From contig NZ_APHW01000106.1 of the NCBI RefSeq assembly GCF_002741985.1, positions 1-49,928 on the forward strand: a stretch of 49,928 nucleotides of DNA, in the 5' to 3' direction. This stretch comes from Vibrio rotiferianus CAIM 577 = LMG 21460. Its GTDB lineage: Bacteria; Pseudomonadota; Gammaproteobacteria; Enterobacterales; Vibrionaceae. Under the pieces are notes generated by a model. It was not told the origin of the DNA. It did no database searches and was given only the letters and a program-made list of their open reading frames with translations. A program made the position numbers and the translations under genes. Within the stretch, counting starts at the first letter, position 1, and every line of letters starts with the position of its first letter. Positions 1 through 7,567 of the stretch are shown in pieces.

Positions 1-1191
1 TCGCGGCTTTCCGGGGAAAGCCGCTTTTATCTTTAAGAAGAAGTAATCAGTATCTCGATAGCCATATCCCATCCGCTTAATTAACTTTATCTTGTTATTT
101 ATCCCTTCAAGCGTACAGGTATTCAGCGGGTAGCTTGCTGAAGCAGTGATCCCATGAAGGTATGGACGGAGCTTTCGAGCGAACTCTTTGAGCGGCTTAA
201 TTCCACTCTCATTCACTTGTCCCAACCATACCTGCCACAGGTTTTTAGCCTGAAGTTCAGAGCTGCAACGCCACAGTTCTTTTAATTGCGCACCCAGTAA
301 GTAGGTTGTCATCAAGTCCTGATTCATATTCAATATTTCTGTGAGGTAGCTTTCCTGTTGTGTATTTAAATTATCCTTATTTTTCAATAATACCCAGCGC
401 GAACGCTTGACCCATTGCCTTGCTTTTTTGTCCTGTTTTAGCTTATTGGCTTGGTCGACTCTGACTCTATCCATCACTTCACGACCGAACTTAGCAACAG
501 CGTGGAACAAGTCATAAACGACACGGGCATTTGGGCAATGCTCTTGGACTTCAAGGTCAAAAGCCGTATTCATATCCATTGCTACTGCTTCGATATTTTT
601 TCCGTGCTCGCCTAATTGTTCAAAGAACGGTCGAATATCCTTGCGGCTACGACCTAGCCCTATCCAGATAACCTGATGACTTTTCGCATCTGCAATGACT
701 GTCGCGTAACGGTGCCCTTTAAAAATGGCGAACTCGTCCATGACGAGTTGCCTTAATTCACCCCATTTAACTGGCGGTACTACCTGTTGAAGCCGACGTT
801 TATCTATCTCTTTGATTGTGTGCCAATGAACGCCAGTTACTTGGGCTATATGTTTGATTGGTAGCAGGGGCAACAACTGTTCTATATAGCTTCGTAGGCG
901 GTTAGTGATACGAGCATAGGGTTCCAACCAAGATAGTTGTTCTGTTTTAATGCCGCAGTGGCTGCACTTGATGCGTCGGGTTTGAACGGACAGTTCAACG
1001 GGAGCTCCTAGCAGTGTGGCTTCCTTCACGTTACGCCATTGATACTCATGTATGGCTTGAGCTTTAAGCCCGCACGGACACTTAGCGATAGAGTTAGGTT
1101 TGAGAGTGAGCTTTATTAATGATGGAGTCTGATGAGACTTTACTATATGAAAGCCTTCCCAGAATGAAGATAGGAAAGTATGATTCGACAT
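1..1191 (-). CDS. ISL3-family transposase (3' end just outside window)
   Basis: This is a DDE transposase that cuts and rejoins its own element. The 397 visible codons are open to the window edge with no stop. An N-terminal zinc-binding region has Cys38, Cys40, Cys76 and Cys79, followed by a helix-turn-helix-like segment near residues 100-125. The DDE_Tnp_ISL3 core follows: Asp152 in VMDEF, Asp206 in AMDMN, the DLFHAVAKF segment, and Glu362 in TCTLEG near the C-terminus. The start ATG at 1191 gives MSNHTFLSSFW, the usual ISL3 opening. All catalytic residues are present and no internal frameshift is seen, so the enzyme looks intact apart from the missing stop. Family membership is firm; the element name is not known to me. 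Confidence 0.88.
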   Translation of the reverse strand, partial: MSNHTFLSSFWEGFHIVKSHQTPSLIKLTLKPNSIAKCPCGLKAQAIHEYQWRNVKEATLLGAPVELSVQTRRIKCSHCGIKTEQLSWLEPYARITNRLRSYIEQLLPLLPIKHIAQVTGVHWHTIKEIDKRRLQQVVPPVKWGELRQLVMDEFAIFKGHRYATVIADAKSHQVIWIGLGRSRKDIRPFFEQLGEHGKNIEAVAMDMNTAFDLEVQEHCPNARVVYDLFHAVAKFGREVMDRVRVDQANKLKQDKKARQWVKRSRWVLLKNKDNLNTQQESYLTEILNMNQDLMTTYLLGAQLKELWRCSSELQAKNLWQVWLGQVNESGIKPLKEFARKLRPYLHGITASASYPLNTCTLEGINNKIKLIKRMGYGYRDTDYFFLKIKAAFPGKPR

Positions 1192-1260
1192 GAAAACGGT
1201 AGTTTGTGTAGGTTTTGTTTGGCGATAAAACTCTATCACTTACTACCGTTTTTGTTTTCA

Positions 1261-1284
1261 GTTCCCGCTTATCCGCGATGAACC
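1261..1284. repeat. Right terminal inverted repeat of the ISL3-type element
   Basis: Read inward (minus strand) the end is GGTTCATCGCGGATAAGCGG followed by GAAC. Its inner part partly matches the opposite end of the element at 1-18 (TCGCGG, then GGGAA). It lies 70 bp upstream of the transposase start, as expected for the promoter-proximal end of an ISL3 element. The outer limit at 1284 is inferred from where the similarity would end. Confidence 0.5.
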
Positions 1285-1338
1285 TTAAATTAGGGATTGC
1301 ATCCGGTTAATGCTGAATTATGATCAATCGCGAAATTA

Positions 1339-1362
1339 GGGGGACAAAAGTCCTCCTTTTTT
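1339..1362 (+). terminator. Rho-independent terminator
   Basis: A 7-bp GC-rich stem (GGGGGAC with GTCCTCC, one G-T pair), a loop of four A and six T. It lies between the insertion sequence and the phosphorylase gene on the plus strand. It probably ended a transcript from a gene left of the window that the insertion sequence now separates from its terminator. Confidence 0.7.
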
Positions 1363-1421
1363 ATTGTCCAAAGCTCCTAAACTGCCTTGAGTTAATTTGT
1401 ATTAAAGCTTAAGGATTCAAA

Positions 1422-2153
1422 GTGAGTAAACAACCACATATTTGTGTCGATAAAACACAGGTTGCACCACGAGTTATTGTTTGCGGTGAACCAAATCGAG
1501 CTAATCGTATTGCATCTTTATTGGAACAAGCAGAATTGGTCGCTGAGAACCGAGAATACCGCGTCTTTACTGGCACTTATAAAGGTCAACCTGTTTCTAT
1601 TTGCAGTACCGGCATTGGCTCACCCTCAATGATTATTGCAGTTGAGGAGTTAAAGCAATGCGGTGTGACACATATTGTTCGTGTAGGCTCCGCGGGTGCG
1701 ATGCAAGAAGGCATTCAGCTTGGTGAGTTGATCGTAGCCGAAGCGGCTGTACGCGATGAAGGAGGCTCTAAGTCATATGTCGAGCCGTCATTTCCTGCTT
1801 ATGCAAGCTTCGAGTTACTTGCCAGCTTTGAACGCTTTTTAAATAACCAGCGGGTCACATATCATCGTGGTGTTGTACGCTCCCATGATAGTTTTTATAC
1901 CGACGATGAGGAGCGAATTTGCCAATACTGGAATAGTAAAGGTGTGCTAGGCGCTGATATGGAAACTTCTGCTCTATTCACCGTAGGCAGGTTACGTGGT
2001 ATCGAAACCGCCTCTATCCTCAATAATGTTGTTCTGTACCAGCAGGATGTTAAAGAAGGTGTAGGGCAGTATGTCGAAGCTGAGCGAGATATGATGGATG
2101 GTGAGAAGCTTGCATCCATTGCCGCGTTAGAAGCGTTGATGACTCGGAACTGA
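1422..2153 (+). CDS. Uridine/purine nucleoside phosphorylase-like protein (PNP_UDP_1 family)
   Basis: A cytoplasmic enzyme predicted to split a nucleoside with phosphate into base and ribose-1-phosphate for salvage. Its 243 residues match the hexameric NP-I family in length (E. coli Udp has 253). Visible family signatures are GEPNRANRIA (phosphate-binding loop; Udp has GDPDR), CSTGIGSPS, VRVGSAGAM, SHDSFY and GADMETSAL, the Met-Glu pair that binds ribose. The start is GTG at 1422 with AAGGA about 7 bases upstream. Base specificity cannot be read with certainty; the SHDSFY and ICSTGIG motifs are closer to Udp than to DeoD. A YeiL-like regulator follows in the same direction 146 bp later. Confidence 0.8.
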   Translation: MSKQPHICVDKTQVAPRVIVCGEPNRANRIASLLEQAELVAENREYRVFTGTYKGQPVSICSTGIGSPSMIIAVEELKQCGVTHIVRVGSAGAMQEGIQLGELIVAEAAVRDEGGSKSYVEPSFPAYASFELLASFERFLNNQRVTYHRGVVRSHDSFYTDDEERICQYWNSKGVLGADMETSALFTVGRLRGIETASILNNVVLYQQDVKEGVGQYVEAERDMMDGEKLASIAALEALMTRN

Positions 2154-2299
2154 TAGCGACGAATGAACCGTTAATAGAGTGTGTTCTCGCTTTGGGAAAG
2201 TGCAGTACAAGATACGGCTGATTCTTATCGCGACATCGTTCTCCTAAATACGTAGAATGTGTCGTTTACGTGTTATAGCTCAGACAATATGGCGGCGTT

Positions 2300-2980
2300 A
2301 TGAGAATTAGTCCGTACTCAACGGGGCGTTTCAAATCTTTCCTTAGTGATCAAAGCAAAGCGTTTAAAGACCTTGTTTATCAATGCCAAATCAGTACTCG
2401 TTACTTTGATGCTGGTCAGGAGATCCTCCAGCAAGGTGCAAAGTTAGACTACTTATACATTGTTCCTGTTGGCCGTGTTTCAATGAGTATTCTCGCGGCG
2501 AACGGACGTAGATTTCAGCTAGGTGAAGCGAACTGTGATTATCATGTTTTTGGTGAAATGGAGTTTTTTACCAAAACCGCCTGCCAGTGGAATGTGATTG
2601 CAGACGAGCACCTTCAGGTGGATGTGATTTGTTTAAATCTTCTCACTGAAGCATTACACAAACACCCTGAAATGATGTTCTTTTTTGCTTCTGCATTAGC
2701 GGAAGATTATCAAGACTCGCTGGATATCTATACCAATCGACTATTGCATCCTATCACTTACAATATCGCCTATGATTTGCTGGTGCAAAAGCAGACCAAT
2801 ACAATGCTAGGTGGGTTTGGCAAGGTAAACCAAGAGGCAGAACGATTTGGTACTTCAGGTCGGGTTTATCGCCGTGCAGTAAAAGATCTGATGGACAAAG
2901 GTCTGATTAGAAAAGGGGAGCAGGGGCTTGAGATTGTCGATGAAGCGGCACTAAAAACGTTTCTTGATGCCTACGAATAA
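2300..2980 (+). CDS. Crp/Fnr-family transcriptional regulator, YeiL-like
   Basis: 226 residues. The N-terminal cyclic-nucleotide-binding-type beta-roll covers about residues 35-125 (FDAGQEILQQGAKLDYLYIV, then FGEMEFF). A dimer helix and a C-terminal winged helix follow at about 165-225, where GTSGRVYRRAVKDLMDKG is the recognition-helix region. The arginine and serine that bind cAMP in Crp are not evident, so the ligand is unknown. Length and layout resemble E. coli YeiL, which sits beside a ribonucleoside hydrolase gene; here the neighbour is a nucleoside phosphorylase. Control of nucleoside salvage is therefore a reasonable inference but not shown. Confidence 0.75.
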   Translation: MRISPYSTGRFKSFLSDQSKAFKDLVYQCQISTRYFDAGQEILQQGAKLDYLYIVPVGRVSMSILAANGRRFQLGEANCDYHVFGEMEFFTKTACQWNVIADEHLQVDVICLNLLTEALHKHPEMMFFFASALAEDYQDSLDIYTNRLLHPITYNIAYDLLVQKQTNTMLGGFGKVNQEAERFGTSGRVYRRAVKDLMDKGLIRKGEQGLEIVDEAALKTFLDAYE

Positions 2981-3041
2981 ACCGCAATGAGCAAGTCTAT
3001 ATAGCGAAGCTGCAGACTACCGTACTTTGCTTGTTTCGGAA

Positions 3042-3074
3042 TATACCCAAGCATCTCAAGATTACTTGGGTATA
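3042..3074. terminator. Palindromic hairpin between convergent genes
   Basis: Ten-base perfect arms, TATACCCAAG (3042-3051) and CTTGGGTATA (3065-3074), with a 13-base loop. It lies between the 3' ends of the Crp-like gene and the DUF3012 gene and could stop transcription from both sides. It has no long T run. Similar ATACCCAAG palindromes are common between Vibrio genes, so it may also be a dispersed repeat. Confidence 0.5.
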
Positions 3075-3097
3075 AGATCATTCAGCGTTTATTTAGT

Positions 3098-3253
3098 TTA
3101 GAAAACGCAGTGCTTAGCAAAATCAGAAGCTTCGTTCGCTGTCCATTCACCCTTCGGCTTTTCTTTCATGTCATTACACCATGCCTCGCTGCCCACTTCA
3201 GTACATGCCATCAGTTGTGCTGCTACAAATAAAACTAATGCTAACTTCTTCAT
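3098..3253 (-). CDS. DUF3012-family micro-lipoprotein
   Basis: A 51-residue protein. It opens MKKLALVLFVAAQLMACTE, a lipoprotein signal with lipobox LMAC (Cys17). The mature part carries the DUF3012 pattern: VGSEAWC, then KEKPKGEWTANEA and AKHC. Two mature cysteines (26 and 49) could form a disulfide. The start ATG at 3253 has AAGGA upstream. The function of DUF3012 proteins is unknown; a membrane-anchored location in the envelope is predicted. It is divergent from the siderophore operon, with about 245 bp between the starts. Confidence 0.85.
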   Translation of the reverse strand: MKKLALVLFVAAQLMACTEVGSEAWCNDMKEKPKGEWTANEASDFAKHCVF

Positions 3254-3469
3254 TCTCTAGTCCTTTTTAGTGAGTCATTTAAAAGAAGTATAAACATTCA
3301 TTAAAGTGATAAATACTAAAATTATAACTTTGCGCTTATCGTCTCAAATTCTGTATAGGTGTAGAGTAATTCGTTGATTTATTGAGCCAATTAAGAAGTG
3401 TAACGAATGTAAAGTTGTTAAATAATCGGTTGAATGCCTGAATGAGTAACGATATATTGCGAATGCGCA

Positions 3470-3484
3470 TGATAATGGATCTCA
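3470..3484 (+). promoter_or_regulatory. Possible Fur box ahead of the siderophore transport operon
   Basis: TGATAAT at 3470-3476 is a perfect left half of the 7-1-7 Fur consensus; the right half GATCTCA matches ATTATCA at only 4 of 7 positions. It lies 15 bp before the ATG of the binding protein. It is weaker than the two boxes at 8620 and 11623, so iron control of this operon is likely from its function but less clear from the sequence. Confidence 0.35.
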
Positions 3485-3499
3485 TTTAAGGCTAAAATA

Positions 3500-4408
3500 A
3501 TGGAAAAACTCGTCAGTGCGGCTCTTATTTCGCTGCTCACAATCTCACCTTCTTTTGCTGCAACCGTCAAAATCGATCACTACATGGGAACAACAGAAAT
3601 TGAGCAATCACCCAAGCGCGTGGTTGTAATTGGCTTCGGTCCACTCGATACTTTGGATAGTTTCGGTATTGATCCTGTGGCGGTATCTAACGCTTCCCAC
3701 CTGCCTAAATATCTCTCTAAGTACGATAAAGACAATTACACTTCTGCAGGTAGCTTGTTCGAACCGGATTTCGAAACCATCTATATGCAAAAGCCGGATT
3801 TGATTTTGGTTGGACCCCGAGGTTCAGCAAAATACGACGAGCTTAGTGAAATTGCACCAACGGTTGTCTTTGCATCAGGTGAGGACGAAGATTATTGGCA
3901 GGGCACAAAAGCGCAATGGCGCAATGTTGGCAAGATCTTCAATATTGAAGGCAAAGTTGAACAAAAGATCGAAAACTTAGACGCTCAGTTCAAGGCGATT
4001 CGTGACTATAACCAAGCTCATAATAACGATGCGCTTACGATTCTAAGTATTGGTGACAACATCAGTGCATTTGGCGCGAAATCTCGCTTTGGCGCGATTT
4101 ATACGGACTTTGGTTTTCAGGAAACTGTGCAAAATCTGAAAACAGGAACACATGGTGACGTTATTTCTTATGAGTTTATTCGTGAAGCCAATCCAAAGAA
4201 CATCTTAGTCATTGATAGAAACTCTTTGCACGCAAAATCCGATCACGACTTAGCAAAAGCGCTGAATAACGATCTCGTTAAAGCGACTTCGGCTTATAAG
4301 AACAAGAAAATTACTTTTCTAGACGTTGATGCTTGGTACTTAGCAATGTCCGGTGTAACTGCAACGGAAAAGATGGTGAGTGAAATTAAACACACCATCG
4401 ATCTGTAA
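3500..4408 (+). CDS. Periplasmic siderophore-binding protein of an ABC importer (FatB/VctP-like)
   Basis: 302 residues, PBP class III (FepB/FhuD fold). A Sec signal peptide ends near SPSFA/ATV at about residue 20; there is no lipobox, so the protein should be soluble in the periplasm, unlike lipoprotein FatB. The two lobes show typical signatures: SPKRVVVIGFGPLDTLDSFG, then FEPDFETIYMQKPDLILVG in lobe one, and FGAKSRFGAIYTDFGF with NPKNILVIDRN in lobe two. It should capture a ferric siderophore from the TonB receptor and pass it to the permease pair. It is the first gene of a four-gene operon ordered like V. cholerae vctPDGC. The siderophore cannot be read from the sequence; catecholate or mixed catecholate types are likely from homologous systems. 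Confidence 0.85.
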   Translation: MEKLVSAALISLLTISPSFAATVKIDHYMGTTEIEQSPKRVVVIGFGPLDTLDSFGIDPVAVSNASHLPKYLSKYDKDNYTSAGSLFEPDFETIYMQKPDLILVGPRGSAKYDELSEIAPTVVFASGEDEDYWQGTKAQWRNVGKIFNIEGKVEQKIENLDAQFKAIRDYNQAHNNDALTILSIGDNISAFGAKSRFGAIYTDFGFQETVQNLKTGTHGDVISYEFIREANPKNILVIDRNSLHAKSDHDLAKALNNDLVKATSAYKNKKITFLDVDAWYLAMSGVTATEKMVSEIKHTIDL

Positions 4409-4430
4409 GTGAAGTACGCTGAGGTTAACT

Positions 4431-5366
4431 TTGAAAAAGTTATTGCTTGTTCTTGTTGTTCTAAGCGTCGCATCGTTGTTTGTTGGGGTGGCAAATATGA
4501 CACCCCAACAGTTGTTTTCAGGCGATGCAAAGGCACTAGAACTTTTCTTTACGAGTCGGATTCCACGTTTATTTGCCATTCTCCTTGCTGGGGCAGGGCT
4601 TAGCATCGCTGGATTAGTGATGCAGCAAATTAGTCAAAACCGATTCGCCGCACCTTCGACGACAGGCACCATTGAATGCGCCATGCTCGGTTATGTCATG
4701 AGTGTTGTGTTCTTTGGCAATGGTGAACAACTGTGGCTTGTTTTCGCTGTCTCCATTTTGGGCACCTTAGTGTTCATTCAGTTCATTCAACGAATTCAGT
4801 TCAAAAGTGTGGTGTTTGTGCCTCTCGTCGGAATCATCTTTGGCAACGTTGTGGATGCTGTCACTACTTTCATTGCCTACAAATACGATGCGCTGCAAAG
4901 TCTTTCAGCTTGGAGCGTCGCAAACTTTGCTAACATTCTGCGCGGGGATTTTGAGCTGCTTTATATTGCTTTGCCTGTCGCGCTTTTAAGTTACCTGTTT
5001 GCTGCTCGTATCTCTGCTGTGGGCATTGGCAAAGACTTTGCGGTAAATCTTGGTCTTAACTATCAGCAAGTGGTGACGTTAGGCGTACTTTTGGTGTCGG
5101 TGATGTCAGCCAGTGTGGTGATGATAGTTGGTCAACTGCCATTTCTTGGACTTATCGTGCCAAATTTAGTCAGTTACTTCTACGGTGACAATCTAAAACG
5201 TAATATCCCGCTTACTGCTATGTATGGGGCGATTCTCGTTTTAGCGTGTGACTTGGTTAGCCGAGTGATCATCTTCCCTCATGAAATGCCGATTTCGATT
5301 GTGATCAGTATATTGGGTGGTGTTGTGTTTATCGCGATGTTGTTGCGAGGTAAGCAAAGTGCGTGA
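4431..5366 (+). CDS. FecCD-family siderophore permease, first subunit
   Basis: 311 residues, almost entirely membrane helices, of the BtuC/FecCD fold. The hallmark segment SRIPRLFAILLAGAGLSIAG near residue 45-65 is present, as is GQLPFLGLIVPNLV near residue 230, the region that contacts the ATPase. The start is TTG at 4431 (MKKLLLVLVVL) with GAGG 6 bases upstream, 22 bp after the binding-protein stop. Its stop overlaps the start of the second permease. With the next gene it should form the inner-membrane heterodimer channel for the ferric siderophore. Confidence 0.87.
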   Translation: MKKLLLVLVVLSVASLFVGVANMTPQQLFSGDAKALELFFTSRIPRLFAILLAGAGLSIAGLVMQQISQNRFAAPSTTGTIECAMLGYVMSVVFFGNGEQLWLVFAVSILGTLVFIQFIQRIQFKSVVFVPLVGIIFGNVVDAVTTFIAYKYDALQSLSAWSVANFANILRGDFELLYIALPVALLSYLFAARISAVGIGKDFAVNLGLNYQQVVTLGVLLVSVMSASVVMIVGQLPFLGLIVPNLVSYFYGDNLKRNIPLTAMYGAILVLACDLVSRVIIFPHEMPISIVISILGGVVFIAMLLRGKQSA

Positions 5367-6309
5367 TTCCAATAAACTTCTTTTATTGGCGGCCATAGCG
5401 CTGCTTTTCGCATTTTTGTTCATCGGTATTGGCTTAACTGCCGACAACTACCAGTACTTCCTGTCACGACGCGTGCCTAAAGTATTGGCCATGGTGTTGG
5501 CTGGTGTGGCGATTGCTCAATCTTCGTTGGTATTTCAAACGATTACCCATAACCGAATCCTCACCCCAAGCATAATGGGGTTTGATGCGCTGTATGTGTT
5601 AACACAGGTTCTTATTGTTTTACTTTTTGGTGGCTTGAGTGCTCTGGTACTTAATGTGTATATCAACTTCTCCATTGCTGTATTAGTGATGGTGGGCTTT
5701 TCACTGTTGTTGTTTGGGTTCTATTTCTCAAAAGGTGGACGCAACCTTATTACGTTGCTTTTGGTCGGATTAATCTTTGGGCAACTGTTCAACAATATTG
5801 CGGTGTTCTTTTCCCTTCTGATGGACCCAAATACCTTTGCGTTTGTGCAATCTAAACTGTATGCGAGTTTTAACAATGTAAAGGTGAACTTGGTGTACCT
5901 AAGCTCACCAATGTTGCTATTAGCCTGTTGGTTACTGTATCGCATGCATCGCACTCTCGATGTGTTTTGGCTCGACCAAGACAATGCAAAGAGCCTGGGT
6001 GTGGATGTGCCAAAAGTAACGCGCAATGTTTTTGTTCTCTCTGCAGTGCTCATCGCTATTTCTACTGCATTGGTTGGGCCCATCATGTTCTTTGGTTTAT
6101 TGGTGACGAATTTGAGCCGTGAAATGTTCCGTTCTTACCAGCATCGAACCTTGTTGGTTGGTTGCTCTTTGATGGCGATTTGCGCCTTGCTTTCAGGGCA
6201 ATGGATTATTGAAAACCTATTTTCATTCGAAACGACGCTGAGCGTAGTAATTAACTTTATTGGTGGTATCTACTTCTTGTATCTACTGCTAAAAAACAAA
6301 GTCGCATAA
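5359..6309 (+). CDS. FecCD-family siderophore permease, second subunit
   Basis: About 316 residues with multiple membrane helices. It carries SRRVPKVLAMVLAGVAIAQS, the same family hallmark as its partner, and GPIMFFGLLVTNLSR, the coupling-helix region. I choose the GTG at 5359 (VRDSNKLLLL) because it follows a GAGG motif by 8 bases and overlaps the preceding gene by 8 bases, the usual translational coupling; an ATG at 5317 would overlap by 50 bases and has no better ribosome site. It pairs with the upstream permease. The ATPase gene starts 2 bp after its stop. Confidence 0.86.
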   Translation: MRDSNKLLLLAAIALLFAFLFIGIGLTADNYQYFLSRRVPKVLAMVLAGVAIAQSSLVFQTITHNRILTPSIMGFDALYVLTQVLIVLLFGGLSALVLNVYINFSIAVLVMVGFSLLLFGFYFSKGGRNLITLLLVGLIFGQLFNNIAVFFSLLMDPNTFAFVQSKLYASFNNVKVNLVYLSSPMLLLACWLLYRMHRTLDVFWLDQDNAKSLGVDVPKVTRNVFVLSAVLIAISTALVGPIMFFGLLVTNLSREMFRSYQHRTLLVGCSLMAICALLSGQWIIENLFSFETTLSVVINFIGGIYFLYLLLKNKVA

Positions 6310-6311
6310 AC

Positions 6312-7067
6312 ATGATTGTTATAGATAAACTTACTAAAGCATTTGGTTGCAACAAAGTGGTTGATGAGGCCGATACCCAATTTGAAAAAGGGAAAGTGAC
6401 ATCGATTATCGGCCCTAATGGGGCAGGGAAGAGTACCTTGCTCTCGATGGCATCGCGATTGACCGATCGAGATGGCGGGAGTGTCATGATTGATTGCAAA
6501 GAGATTGCTGAATGGGACACCAAAGAGCTCGCGAAAAAGTTGGCGGTGCTACGCCAAGCAAACATGATTACGATGCGTTTTACTGTCAAAGAGTTGGTCT
6601 CATTTGGACGTTTCCCGTATTCGAAAGGTAACCTAACCAAAGATGATCACACGCTAATCAACCGAGCCATCGATTACTTAGACCTGAAAGAAATCCAAGA
6701 TAAGTTCTTAGATGAATTGAGTGGGGGTCAACGACAATTGGCGTTCATTGCGATGGTGATTGCCCAAGATACGGATTATGTCTTTCTTGATGAGCCCTTG
6801 AACAACCTTGATATCAAGCATTCATTGCAGATCATGAAAGTGGTTCAGCGTCTTGCGCACGATATGAACAAAGCCATGGTGGTAGTGATTCATGATATTA
6901 ACTTTGCGGCTTGTTATTCCGATGAGATCCTTGCTTTGAAGAAGGGAAAAGTGGTTGCAAGTGGCGGGGTTGAAAAGGTGATTCAGGCATCCACGTTAGA
7001 AGATATCTACGAGACACCTTTCAATATCATCGAGCTTAATGGCAAGCGTATGTGTACTTACCACTAA
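6312..7067 (+). CDS. Siderophore ABC importer ATP-binding protein
   Basis: 251 residues, FepC/FecE-type ATPase. Visible motifs in order: Walker A GPNGAGKST (about residues 34-42), Q-loop in LAVLRQAN, signature LSGGQRQLAFIAM, Walker B DYVFLDEP, D-loop LNNLD and switch histidine in VVIHDINFA. All catalytic residues are present. It should power the two FecCD permeases encoded directly upstream in the same transcript. The order binding protein-permease-permease-ATPase equals V. cholerae vctPDGC. Confidence 0.92.
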   Translation: MIVIDKLTKAFGCNKVVDEADTQFEKGKVTSIIGPNGAGKSTLLSMASRLTDRDGGSVMIDCKEIAEWDTKELAKKLAVLRQANMITMRFTVKELVSFGRFPYSKGNLTKDDHTLINRAIDYLDLKEIQDKFLDELSGGQRQLAFIAMVIAQDTDYVFLDEPLNNLDIKHSLQIMKVVQRLAHDMNKAMVVVIHDINFAACYSDEILALKKGKVVASGGVEKVIQASTLEDIYETPFNIIELNGKRMCTYH

Positions 7068-7091
7068 GTGTCTTTTCAAATGCTGGCGAGC

Positions 7092-7478
7092 TTACTTGGT
7101 GAGCTCGTCCATGATCGGGCAGCGGCTTTTTGCATCCCCTGGGCAAGAAGAAACCCAGCCTTCCAACTGCTTCTTAATCTCCAATAAGTGGGCAATTTTC
7201 TGCTCCACTTCATGAAGTTTGTCCATGGTTCGTGCTTTTACTTCGCTACTTTTACGGTTTGGGTTGTGTGCCAAGTGTACGAACTCTTTGCACTCTTGTA
7301 GTGAGAAACCTGCGTTCTTTGCTCGAGAAACCAAGTTGAGTTCTTGAATGTGTTTTTCCGAATACTCGCGATAGCCTGAGTCGCTGCGTGTTGGTGACGA
7401 GATAATACCTTTATCTTCGTACATACGAATGGACTTAGATGATAGGCCCGTTAATTTGGCCACTGCACCAATATTCAT
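7092..7478 (-). CDS. cueR: Copper-responsive MerR-family regulator CueR
   Basis: 128 residues. The N-terminal MerR winged helix opens MNIGAVAKLTGLSSKSIRMY; a dimer coiled coil follows at about residues 80-108. The C-terminal metal loop has Cys112 and Cys120 in CPGDAKSRCPI, the exact positions and spacing of the Cu(I) ligands of E. coli CueR. It should sense cytoplasmic Cu(I) and switch on copper export genes by untwisting a 19-bp-spaced promoter. No copper ATPase or copper oxidase gene is beside it; it lies instead between the siderophore ATPase gene (convergent) and the AraC regulator gene (same strand). It has its own candidate MerR-type promoter. Confidence 0.85.
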   Translation of the reverse strand: MNIGAVAKLTGLSSKSIRMYEDKGIISSPTRSDSGYREYSEKHIQELNLVSRAKNAGFSLQECKEFVHLAHNPNRKSSEVKARTMDKLHEVEQKIAHLLEIKKQLEGWVSSCPGDAKSRCPIMDELTK

Positions 7479-7494
7479 GATGACCTCTGTATTT

Positions 7495-7525
7495 CAGATA
7501 ACCTTTATCGCGAGTATAACCTCAA
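7495..7525 (-). promoter_or_regulatory. MerR-type promoter of cueR with 19-bp spacer
   Basis: On the minus strand a -35 TTGAGG (7525-7520) and a -10 TATCTG (7500-7495) are separated by 19 bp, the over-long spacer typical of MerR/CueR-activated promoters. The spacer holds a loose dyad (TTAT and ATAA). It lies 17 bp upstream of cueR, so the gene may be self-regulated. Confidence 0.5.
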
Positions 7526-7567
7526 GTGTTGTTTGACCCAAAGGGCTTTACACGAGCCAGTCCTTTC

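Larger units (their letters stand above)
1..1284 (-). mobile_element. ISL3-family insertion sequence, partial (cut by the left window edge)
   Basis: The element holds one transposase gene on the minus strand and ends on the right at a terminal inverted repeat (1261-1284). Bases 1-18 read inward resemble the inner part of that repeat: both begin TCGCGG and share GGGAA. The missing left tip is therefore probably only about six bases outside the window. If the tip mirrors the right one, it would supply the TGA that ends the transposase. A perfect 10-bp palindrome (3-12 with 15-24) lies at the 3' end of the transposase gene. ISL3 elements usually make 8-bp target duplications; TTAAATTA at 1285-1292 is the candidate right copy, and the left copy is not visible. 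The family is seen in the protein; the end-point is inferred. Confidence 0.8.

Noticed and set aside
5317..5358. Upstream ATG start for the second permease
   Set aside because: It would overlap the first permease by 50 bases and has no better ribosome site; the GTG at 5359 follows GAGG and gives the usual short overlap.
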